Position numbers and translations under genes: made by a program
In this document: positions 6,261 to 14,400 of the stretch, in pieces
Layout of the letters: the number at the start of each line of letters is the position of its first letter
How positions within the stretch are numbered: position 1 is the stretch's first letter
Notes under the pieces: generated by a model
What the model was told of the DNA's origin: nothing
Seen by the model: only the letters and a program-made list of their open reading frames with translations
Database searches by the model: none
Source of the DNA: Thermoplasmata archaeon
Lineage (GTDB): Archaea; Thermoplasmatota; Thermoplasmata; Lutacidiplasmatales; UBA184
Reading direction: 5' to 3'
DNA length: 18,842 nt
Assembly (NCBI GenBank): GCA_030043405.1
Contig: JASHXS010000169.1
Coordinates: 1 to 18,842 of the forward strand

Positions 6261-6905
6261 TTGCCCGAGACGCCAATCAAGGACGCACCCGCCAAGCCCC
6301 GCCCCCGGATCGAGAGCCTCTCGGACCTGATCTTCGGGCTCGCCCTCTCCGTCGGCTCGCTGGCGCTCGTCGCCAACCTCCCCACGAACTCGGGGGCGCT
6401 GCTCTCGGACATCCTCACGTTCGGTTTCACGTTCCTGATCCTGATCTCGGTGTGGTTCGACTACACCCGGATCATGTCCGTGATGCCGATCCACGAGCAG
6501 CGGACGGTCACGCTGAACACGCTGCTCCTGTTCACCGTCTCTCTCGAGCCGTTCCTGTTCCTGCTGGTCAAGAATCCCGCGAACTCGAACTCTTACGAGC
6601 AGTTCGTCACCGCCGTGTACGCCGTCGACCTCGGGACCATGATCGGGGTGCTGGCCGCCTTCGCCGGGACCCTCGCGATCGACACGTCGGTCCGGCTGGA
6701 GCCGAAGGTGAGGGAGGGTTTCCGACGCGAGTCGGCGGGTCGCTTCGTCTCGGCCGGGATCTTCTTCCTGAGCGCGGTGCCGATCTTCTGGGAGGTGACG
6801 CTCGGGGGCATCCAGCTCCGGCTCCTCATGTGGTTCTTCCCGCTCGCGTACGCTTTCTTCACCCGGCACCGGCGGGGAGGTACGTATGAGTCCGTCATCC
6901 CCTAG
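6261..6905 (+). CDS. TMEM175-family (DUF1211) putative potassium channel
   Basis: The 214-residue protein has about six membrane helices (roughly 20-41, 50-70, 84-104, 115-139, 162-180, 183-201). The first begins with R16-IES-L20-S21-D22, a variant of the TMEM175 signature RxxxFSD in which Phe is Leu. Prokaryotic TMEM175 proteins have one six-helix repeat and form tetrameric K+ leak channels lined by helix 1; the length fits. TTG is the only plausible start, since the frame from the preceding stop (6207-6209) contains no ATG or GTG before it and the RxxxFSD helix must be included. The substitution in the signature and the divergent pore helix (GLALSVGSLALV) mean that conduction and selectivity are uncertain. 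The last 20 bp overlap the next gene, so the two are probably co-transcribed. Confidence 0.65.
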   Translation: MPETPIKDAPAKPRPRIESLSDLIFGLALSVGSLALVANLPTNSGALLSDILTFGFTFLILISVWFDYTRIMSVMPIHEQRTVTLNTLLLFTVSLEPFLFLLVKNPANSNSYEQFVTAVYAVDLGTMIGVLAAFAGTLAIDTSVRLEPKVREGFRRESAGRFVSAGIFFLSAVPIFWEVTLGGIQLRLLMWFFPLAYAFFTRHRRGGTYESVIP

Positions 6906-7278
6906 GAAGACCCGCCGCCCCACCCCCGACCGGCGCCCGCCATCGGCCACGGCCGTCGACCTCCCCGCGGTGGAGGCGGCGCTCCATGCCGTGACCCGCC
7001 GAACCGCCCCGGGCCTCCGGCAGGTCCGGAAGTGGGAGGTCGACTGGTATGCGGGGACTGACCTCGTGCTGTGCATCGGGGCCTTCAGCCGGCACGTCGG
7101 GGTGGAGTTCTGGCGGGGCTCGACCCTCGCACCCGACCACCCGCTCCTGGAGGGCACCGGGAAGAACCTCCGTCACGTGAAGGTCCGGAGCCTCGAGGAA
7201 GCCCGGTCCCCGGAATTCCGGGCGCTCGTCCGGGCCGCCGTTCGCTTGGACCGGACGGCCCCGGCTCGGGTGCGCTGA
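6886..7278 (+). CDS. DUF1801 (YdhG/Fra-like) protein
   Basis: The 130-residue protein has a basic, Pro-rich N-terminal tail of about 22 residues, then a helix (LPAVEAALHAVTRR) and a YdhG/DUF1801-like core: 'KWEVDWYAGTDLVLCIGAF', then 'HVGVEFWRGSTLAPDHPLLEGTGKNLRHVKVRS', read here in pieces, and a C-terminal helix (SPEFRALVRAAVRLD). The 'v-veFwrGa-L-dp-~LLeGtGk-~RhvKvr' pattern is diagnostic of the family. DUF1801 members fold like frataxin-type or iron-chaperone proteins (Bacillus Fra) but mostly have no proven role. A GGGGAGG site at 6874-6880 lies 5 nt before the ATG, inside the TMEM175-like gene, which the frame overlaps by 20 bp. No link between the channel and this protein is known to me. 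Confidence 0.75.
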   Translation: MSPSSPRKTRRPTPDRRPPSATAVDLPAVEAALHAVTRRTAPGLRQVRKWEVDWYAGTDLVLCIGAFSRHVGVEFWRGSTLAPDHPLLEGTGKNLRHVKVRSLEEARSPEFRALVRAAVRLDRTAPARVR

Positions 7279-7338
7279 CCCTCCAGTCGACCTGGCCCGA
7301 CCTCCCGGCCGGCCCTCGCGCCGCCTCGTCAGGCCCGT

Positions 7339-7379
7339 TCGCGAAATCTTCGCAAATTCCGTCGGCTGGAACTTAAATA
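7339..7379 (+). promoter_or_regulatory. Promoter of thermopsin gene 1, with an upstream inverted repeat
   Basis: TTAAATA (7373-7379) is a near-consensus archaeal TATA box about 29 bp before the ATG at 7405, with no ribosome-binding site in between, so the mRNA is probably leaderless. Just upstream, GCGAA-ATC-TTCGC (7341-7353) is an inverted repeat inside the longer direct-repeat-like TTCGCGAAATCTTCGCAAA; it covers the place where a BRE-proximal operator would sit. Confidence 0.6.
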
Positions 7380-7404
7380 CCGACCCACGTTCGGCCATCG
7401 ACTT

Positions 7405-10400
7405 ATGGCCGACCGTCGAGCGAGAATGCTGGGCATTGCCTTGGTGACATTGATCATGGTCGTCTCTTCCCTGGGCCTGCTGGCCGCCCTCGGGGCCCCC
7501 GCCGCGGCGGCGGAGGGTGCGACGGTCGCGTCCAGTGCGTCGGCGGCCGCCGGCAGTACGCTCCACGTGACCTCCAGCGGGTCGACGACCTCCCTGACGA
7601 CGGCCCCGGGCATGCCGTCGAACCTCAACCCCTCGGGCCTCACCGTGGCCGAGAACCCCGTCGCCGAGAAGGCGCTCGCTCAGGCCGCGGCCGCCGGCGT
7701 CCCCTCCCGGTTCGTCTTCGTCCCGCGGGCCCCCGCGACCCCCGCTCAGGAGGCACTCGCTCACGCGCAGGGCCATGTCACCCCCCTCTACGGGGAAGAC
7801 GCCCCCGCGCCCCTCGGCCTCGCCTACTACGGTCTCTCCGCCGCCCCGAACGGCAGCGTCGTCTCCACGACGCTCGACACCCCGGGCGTCCGGGCCACCT
7901 TTGACCCGAACGCGACGGGTCTCTGGTCGGTGTATCCGTTCTCGAGCTCGACGGACGCGTACGGCGTCCAGCTGAACGCGGTCACGACCAGCATCAACCT
8001 CCTCGGGAACTCGAGCTATGAGTTTTGGACCCAGAACGTCGCCGAGTTCTACCCCTACACCGGCCAGCTCTACCTGGTCACCAACGTCTGGAACTTCACC
8101 GGCCCGTCCCTCTCGGCCAACGCGATCTACAGCCACGGCCCCTACGGCCAGCAGGTCGGGACGACGTTCTACTACTCGGAGATCGAGCTGACGGGCGTCA
8201 GCTACCCGTTCGACATGTCGCTCTACATGAACAACACCGTCACGAGCGGGCGGAACAACGTCAGCTTCACGGTCGGGCTGACCGACCACGGCGTCTATAC
8301 GTCGCTCCCCTACGACTGGGTCGACTTCAACTCGACCGGAGCGGCCCTCTCGCAGTACTCCGCGAACGGCTCGGCGTACAACCCGTTCGGCCTCACCAAC
8401 GACTTTGAGGAGACGATCGGGGGTCCGGGCGGCGGCTCGCAGTCGGACCTGTACGCGGCGGACGCCACGCTGGGCCTCGCCTACTGGAACACCAGCTCGA
8501 GCGCCTACCAGTCCGTCCCGGCGGCCTTCTCGTACGGCGGCGAGACGGGAGAGACGTCCACCGGCGCCTACGTCGGCTGGGAGACCAACACCACCACCGG
8601 ACAGCCGTATGGTGTGTCCGTGACGGGTCCGGGCTTCTTGCAGGGCCTCTGGAATGCGACCGGTGCGGAAGGGCTGACCAAGGTCACCATCAACGTCACC
8701 CCGACCAACGGGTTCTACTTCATCGCCCCGAACTGGACGAGCACCTGCTGGAGCTACTCGCCGGGCTCGTTCCCGGCGTGCTTCAGCTACCGCGACAACA
8801 TCTCGTGGGCGCCGCAGGAGATGGGGAACGTCTTCTACCTGGCCCCGGGGAACTACACCTTCGAGGTCGTCCTGGCGGACTACGACGCGGCCGGCTCCAA
8901 TCTCGTGGTGGGGTCGTCCCCCGTCACGATCAGCGGCACGCTCACCCAGAACACCGCGCTGGGGATCTACACGCCGATCTACATCTGGGAGAATAGCCAG
9001 TTCGCCGCAATGTCGACCGGTGGAGCCGGTACGTCGACCGACCCGTACCAGTTGATCAATACCCAGACGTACGCCTTCGGGTCGATCTTCGGGCTGTTCA
9101 ACGACTACACTTTCCCGGTGTACAACAGTCTCGCGTTCTGGTTCACGACCGACTACGTCGTACTGAACCACATGCCGGCGATGGAGACCAGCATGCCGTA
9201 CATCAACCTCCCCTCGACGAATGATCTGGGCTACCTGCTGTACAACACTAGCAACGTCGCCCTGGTCAACTCGTCCGAGATCTCCGGTTGGTACACCTCG
9301 TACCTCAGCTACGGGTTCGCGGATGTCGGGCTGCCGTTCTACGGCAACTTCTACGGCACGTTCAGCGTCGAGCTCTGGAATGCGACCAACACGCTGATCG
9401 CCAACGACACGTTCCTGACGCAGACCGCGGGCCTCGCGATCGCGGGCAGCCAGATCCCGGGTGCGAACGTCGTGTGGGGCAACACCTTCACGATGATCGC
9501 GCCGCCGTCCTTCTCGGCCGCGGGGGGCGCCTTGAACCTCAGCCTGGGTCTCCAGGAGAGCGAGCAGGGCGACCTGATCTACAACAACATCTTCGACACG
9601 ACCATTACGGCCGTCAGTGCGCCGGTGAACCTGTACTCGGGAGCGGTCGACATCACGCTCCAGAACACGTGGAACATCACGCCGACCCCGGCGGCCACCA
9701 TCAACTACGCGCCGGGCTTTGCCTGGTTCCCGCTGACGGGGACCATCATCGGCAACGCGACCCAGGGCGGCAACTACTGGTGGGACTACGGTACGACGGC
9801 GAACCCGGTCGGGGTCCTCCCGTACGATGAGTTCTCGACCTACTTCGGCTACCCCCAGATCTACAACGGAGGCGACTACTACCCGCTCGTCCCGTCGCTG
9901 TATCTGGTCGAGTTCTCGGAGAGCGGACTCACCGCCGGCACCGCCTGGTCGGTCGACTTCGGCGGCACGACGCTCAGTTCCATCGGGACGACCATCGAGA
10001 CGAACGTCTCGAACGGGTCGTACGCCTACTCGGTGCCCTCGGTCGGAGGACTGGTGCCCAGTCCCGCCGGCGGCACGGTCACCGTAGCCGGCGCGACCAT
10101 CTCGGTGAGCATCGTCTTCGCCCCGCCCCCGACATATGCGGTGACGTTCACGGAGAGCGGACTCCCGTCGGGGACCCAGTGGACGGTCACGGTGGGCACG
10201 AGCCCGTACACGTCGACCACGACCACGATCGTCGTGAGCCTGCAGAACGGGTCGTACTCGTACAGCGTGGCCACCGTCCAGGGCTACGCGCCGACTCCCT
10301 CCGGCGGGTCGATCGATGTGGCCGGGGTCGCCCAGGGCGTCTCGATCACCTTCGCGGCGCCTACCCTGTACACGGTGACTTTCACCGAGTCGGGACTCCC

Positions 10401-11280
10401 GACGGGGACGAGCTGGTCAGTGACGTTCAACGGCGTCACGACGCCCAGCACGACCACGACGGTCCAGTTCCAGGCGGCGGACGGGTCGTACCTGTACCAG
10501 GTGGGATCGGTCACGGGGTACAACTCGAATCCGTCGAGCGGGACCCTGATCGTCAACGGCAACACGCCGCAGGGGATCACGTTCACTCCCAGCGGGCCGA
10601 CCCTGTACACGGTGACCTTCACGGAGACCGGGCTCCCGTCCGGCACGTCCTGGTCGGTCGTCCTGGGTGGCGTCACGAACTCGAGCGTGGGGTCGACGAT
10701 CACGTTCAGTGTGGCGAACGACAGCTACACGTACACGATCACGGCCGTGACCGGCTACACCTTCACGGCGTCCGTCTCGAGCCCCATCGTGGTCTCGGGC
10801 GCGAACGTGGGCGTGGACGTGACCTTCTCGGCGGTCCCGGCGACGTACACCATCACCTTCTCGGAGTCCGGGTTGGCGAGCGGTACGACGTGGTCGGTGA
10901 CGCTGGGCGGCTCGACGAAGTCGGCGGCCGCGGGTGCGACCATCACTTTCACCGAGCCCAACGGACCGTACGCGTTCACCATCGGGAGCGTCTCGGGGTA
11001 CACCTCTAGCTCCAGCGTGGCGAGCCCGCTGACGGTGTCGGGGGCGAACGTGGCCGTGACGGTGACGTACTCGGCGACCTCGACCACCAGCTCCGGCTCG
11101 AGTGGCCTCTCGACCCTCGACTGGGCCCTGATCGGCGTGATCATCGCGATCGTGGTGATCGGCCTCATCGTGGCGCTCGCGCGCCGCGGCAAGGGCGGCT
11201 CGAGCTCGACCTCCTCCAACCAGGAGACCCCGTCCGAGGAGACCTCCTCGGGCGACGGCTCGTCGGGTGGGTCCTCGTAG
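7405..11280 (+). CDS. Membrane-anchored thermopsin-family protease (peptidase A5) with five-repeat stalk
   Basis: The 1291-residue protein has an N-terminal signal sequence (about 8-38, ALVTLIMVVSSLGLLAALGA) and a variable pro-region to about 130. The thermopsin domain includes APLGLAYYG (135-143), FWTQNV (207-212), NVWNF (227-231), YDWVDF (303-308), GGPGGG (339-344) and YGGETGETS (377-385), all matching the A5 family. The middle region (about 430-830) ends in a 'GGNYWWDYG' motif typical of thermopsin-associated beta-helical segments. Five 78-80-residue repeats follow (from 833, 911, 989, 1068 and 1148), then a Ser/Thr hinge, a membrane helix (about 1239-1263, DWALIGVIIAIVVIGLIVAL) and an acidic Ser-rich cytoplasmic tail. 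It should be an acid-active endopeptidase held on the outer face of the membrane, with many glycosylation sequons. The ATG is preceded by a TATA box at leaderless distance. It is paralogous to the next gene, whose start is 142 bp beyond its stop. Confidence 0.85.
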   Translation: MADRRARMLGIALVTLIMVVSSLGLLAALGAPAAAAEGATVASSASAAAGSTLHVTSSGSTTSLTTAPGMPSNLNPSGLTVAENPVAEKALAQAAAAGVPSRFVFVPRAPATPAQEALAHAQGHVTPLYGEDAPAPLGLAYYGLSAAPNGSVVSTTLDTPGVRATFDPNATGLWSVYPFSSSTDAYGVQLNAVTTSINLLGNSSYEFWTQNVAEFYPYTGQLYLVTNVWNFTGPSLSANAIYSHGPYGQQVGTTFYYSEIELTGVSYPFDMSLYMNNTVTSGRNNVSFTVGLTDHGVYTSLPYDWVDFNSTGAALSQYSANGSAYNPFGLTNDFEETIGGPGGGSQSDLYAADATLGLAYWNTSSSAYQSVPAAFSYGGETGETSTGAYVGWETNTTTGQPYGVSVTGPGFLQGLWNATGAEGLTKVTINVTPTNGFYFIAPNWTSTCWSYSPGSFPACFSYRDNISWAPQEMGNVFYLAPGNYTFEVVLADYDAAGSNLVVGSSPVTISGTLTQNTALGIYTPIYIWENSQFAAMSTGGAGTSTDPYQLINTQTYAFGSIFGLFNDYTFPVYNSLAFWFTTDYVVLNHMPAMETSMPYINLPSTNDLGYLLYNTSNVALVNSSEISGWYTSYLSYGFADVGLPFYGNFYGTFSVELWNATNTLIANDTFLTQTAGLAIAGSQIPGANVVWGNTFTMIAPPSFSAAGGALNLSLGLQESEQGDLIYNNIFDTTITAVSAPVNLYSGAVDITLQNTWNITPTPAATINYAPGFAWFPLTGTIIGNATQGGNYWWDYGTTANPVGVLPYDEFSTYFGYPQIYNGGDYYPLVPSLYLVEFSESGLTAGTAWSVDFGGTTLSSIGTTIETNVSNGSYAYSVPSVGGLVPSPAGGTVTVAGATISVSIVFAPPPTYAVTFTESGLPSGTQWTVTVGTSPYTSTTTTIVVSLQNGSYSYSVATVQGYAPTPSGGSIDVAGVAQGVSITFAAPTLYTVTFTESGLPTGTSWSVTFNGVTTPSTTTTVQFQAADGSYLYQVGSVTGYNSNPSSGTLIVNGNTPQGITFTPSGPTLYTVTFTETGLPSGTSWSVVLGGVTNSSVGSTITFSVANDSYTYTITAVTGYTFTASVSSPIVVSGANVGVDVTFSAVPATYTITFSESGLASGTTWSVTLGGSTKSAAAGATITFTEPNGPYAFTIGSVSGYTSSSSVASPLTVSGANVAVTVTYSATSTTSSGSSGLSTLDWALIGVIIAIVVIGLIVALARRGKGGSSSTSSNQETPSEETSSGDGSSGGSS
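9901..11076 (+). repeat. Five tandem stalk repeats in thermopsin 1 (234-240 bp each)
   Basis: Units start at 9901, 10135, 10369, 10606 and 10846. Each encodes Y-x-VTF-x-E-(S/T)-GL-(P/A)-x-GT-x-W-SV, a middle block ending in NGSY-x-Y-x-V, then GY-x-x-x-P-S-x-G and a final strand like V-x-G-x-x-x-x-V-x-I-x-F. The pattern suggests an Ig-like beta-sandwich stacked as a rod. The region also shows as a tandem repeat at DNA level. Confidence 0.8.
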
Positions 11281-11295
11281 AGGACGGCCCGCGAC

Positions 11296-11331
11296 CGGGA
11301 CAACCCTTTCCGTCCGTTCTTTTTCTCCTTC
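11296..11331 (+). terminator. Conserved pyrimidine-rich terminator after thermopsin 1
   Basis: CCGGGACAACCCTTTCC (core AACCCTTTCC at 11302-11311) is followed by a T-rich tract with TTCTTTTTCTCCTT (11317-11330). It begins about 16 nt after the stop and shares its core with the elements after the TasA-like and thermopsin 2 genes. Confidence 0.6.
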
Positions 11332-11343
11332 GGTCGTTACTCT

Positions 11344-11397
11344 CCGTGGGGCCACGGAAGGCCCGTGCCACCGGCGGGAGGCGCGCGAGTTAAGTAA
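11344..11397 (+). promoter_or_regulatory. Promoter of thermopsin gene 2 with an upstream palindrome
   Basis: TTAAGTAA (11390-11397) is a TATA box about 28 bp before the ATG at 11422, implying a leaderless mRNA. CCGTGG-GG-CCACGG (11344-11357) is a perfect 6-bp inverted repeat upstream of it. It could be an operator or the tail of the preceding termination region. Confidence 0.5.
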
Positions 11398-11421
11398 TCG
11401 GACGCAGGTCGCCCCGGGACC

Positions 11422-14400
11422 ATGACCGACCGCCGCATCGTGCTCGCCGGAGCCGCCCTCGTCACGCTGATCATGCTGGTCTCCTCGATGGGACTCGTCG
11501 CCGGGCTCGGCGGCAACCACGCGCCCTCGGGGGCCACCCCGGCGGGGGCGTCCTCTCCCTCCGTACCCCGCGGCACGTCCAGCGCGTCCCAGGGTTCGTT
11601 GGGAAATGCACTGACCGCTCCGGCGGCCCAGCCGGCCCCGAGCATGACCAAGAACGTGCCGGAGGTTGACAACCCCGATGTTCCGTACGGCATCACCCAG
11701 GCCGAGCACAGCATCGAGTCGGGCCAGGTCCCGGCTTCCGCCGTGATGCTGCCCCGGGCCCCCAGCAGCTCCGGCATCCCTGCCGCCGGCAGCCCCATCA
11801 CAGGACCTTCCTACCCGCAGATCCCCGCCCCGATGGGCCTCGGGGACTTCGGGCAGAGCGCGGACGGCCCGTACGAGTTCAACACCTCCAGCTTTGCCGC
11901 GACGCTCCAGCTGTCCTCGTTCCAGGACTACAACCCTGGCTACTCGGCGTGGGACGCGACCCCCGACTGGATGACCTTCCAGTTGAACACGGTCACCGTC
12001 AACACTTCGTACCCGGGATCGACGAACGGGTCGTTCTGGATCCAGAACGTCGTCCACTTCAACGGCACGAGCCTCCAGTTCGAGGACAACATCTGGAACT
12101 TCTCCAGTGCGGCCGCCTGCCTCGGTGCGGGGACCCTGCTCACGTACTACGGGCAGCAGGACGGATGCTTCTACTACGTGTACGGCCCGACCTTCACCGT
12201 CAGCTATCCGTTCACCCTCACGCTATACAACAACCTCACGATCTACAACACCGGCACGGAACTCGTCCCGGGGGTCTACTTCAACTACACCCTCCAGTAC
12301 GGCAGCACCGACGTCAGCAACACGTTCGACTTCGTGACCTTCAACGGGACGGCCTCCTACTCGGCGCCGCCCCAGTTCCAGGTCAACGGCTTCAACTACA
12401 ACCCGCTCGGCTACCTGTTCTACGACGCGGAGATCATCTTCGGTGGGAACGGCGGTGGCGCGAACGCGAACATCGTCAATCTGACGGGCACGGCCACGCT
12501 CGACTCGTGGGACGCCGGCAGCGGCTCGTACGTCAGCGTCCCCTCGGCCTACGATTACGGCGGGGACACGGGAGAGACCTCCCTCGGAGTCGCCGCGACC
12601 TGGAGCGGGACCACGGAATACCTCAGCCAAGGCCCGTCCATGCTCTACGGGCTGTGGAATACCGCCAATGGCACGTTCGGCCCGGCCGCCACGAACGTGG
12701 CGCTCCACGTCAACCTGATCGGGGGACTTCCGTCGGACGGTTTCCTGTTCGTGACGAACAACACCGACTACAGTTCCTCGAACCCCCAGTGGTCGTACTG
12801 GCCGTCCACGGTCACGGGCACCGCCTCGACGGTCCTGCCGTGGATGTACACGGACACGTACTACGACCTCCGTGCCATCGCGAACGGCAACGACACCGAG
12901 GTGTACTACTTCGGCTACAACGTCACCGGATCCGTCAGCCTTCCGGCGGACCCGACCTCCTTCACGGCCCCGGTCTATCTCAGCAGTGACGGACAGGTGG
13001 CCACGTTCGGCTCCGCGGGACTGGCCGGTGTGCAGTACAACTCGGCTGGCGACCTCTGGATCAACGACACGATGTCGTCGCTCGACCCAGCCTTCCGTCT
13101 GTTGAACGACTTCCTGTACCCCAGCTTCATGCTGTTCGCCGAGTACCAGGTCTCGGACAACATTTCGATCGACCACTTCATCCAGGACCCGACGACGTTC
13201 AACTACACCAGCGATGGGCACGGGAACGGCGTGATCGAGAACTGGACGCAGGGATACTACTTCAACTTCGGAACGGGGATCTTCAGCATCTCGGACGTGA
13301 CGGTCATCGGGAACTCGACCCTGTATTACCAGGGGATCGAGCCGCTCCCCGCGGTCGAGTTCTGGGGAACGGCGGGCGAGTCCGCCAGCAACATCGTGAC
13401 GGGAGGGGACGGCTTCGGCGTGGACCTCTACTACACGAACGACGTGTCGCTCGACAACATCGCCGGCGAGACCGGGGCCAATGCCGTGGCCATCCTGTAT
13501 TCGTACGACATCCTCGGGACCGACATCTCGTCGAACGGGACGGATATCGGAGGGTTCCCGACGTGGGCCCTCTACCTGACCGAGAGCTACGCGATGACGT
13601 TTGTCGGGGTCACCGCCCAGAACGACAGTCTCGGCATCGACGCCGCCGAGGTCGCGGAGATCTACATCGACGGGTTCAACGTCTATTCCGGGGCCGTCGG
13701 ACTGGAAGTGGCCGACTTCGAGTACTTTGAAGTCGTGAACGCCTGGGTCGGAGCCCCCTCGTGGGCCGGCTTCTTCGAATTCGGCAACAACCTCTACCTC
13801 GACAACTGGACGGTGGCCGGAGCCGAAGGACTCGAAGGGTACGAGCTGAACGAGCTGGCGGTCGCCGGCTTCGTCACGGACGGCTTTGACAGCATCGGTC
13901 TCGGGTTCCTCGAGTACGTCCAGAACCTCACGGCGACGGACCTGACGGCCGAGAACGGCGCCGAGTTTGCACTCCTGGTCGAAGGGGGCCTCAACATCTC
14001 GGTCAGCGACGTGAACGCGAGCGGTTCGAGCGGCGGAGTGGCCATCTACGAGGCCGACAACGTCGACGTCACGAACGTCGTGGCCAGCGACAGCTCAGTC
14101 GGCAGCGTCGTCGCGGTCGCAGAGAACGTCACCGTGAATTGGGCCAACGCGACCGACGGCTCTCTTGCCGTCGCCCTGGGCGATGTCCTCTGGGGGAACG
14201 TGACGAACGTCAACGTCAGCGAGCCGGCCCTTTCGAGCCCCTACTACTACACCGACGCGGGCGCCGGGCTGTTCGCCACGGCGGCGGTCGAGGCGCTCGA
14301 TGTGCAGAACGTCTCGGTCGCGTACGTCAGCGCCCTCAACTACAACTTCGGCGTCTTTGCGAACGACACGCTGAACCTCGTGGTCGTCGAGGTGACGGAG

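Noticed and set aside
6895..9171. Very long minus-strand open frame (758 codons) and similar ones at 5061-7157, 10417-12057 and 1408-2289
   Set aside because: They lie opposite genes with clear family motifs, are dominated by Arg/Gly/Asp/Glu/Pro from GC-rich antisense codons, and show no domain pattern.
9901..11076. CRISPR-like or non-coding tandem repeat array
   Set aside because: The period is about 234-240 bp, in frame, and encodes a conserved protein domain; there are no short identical repeats with unique spacers.
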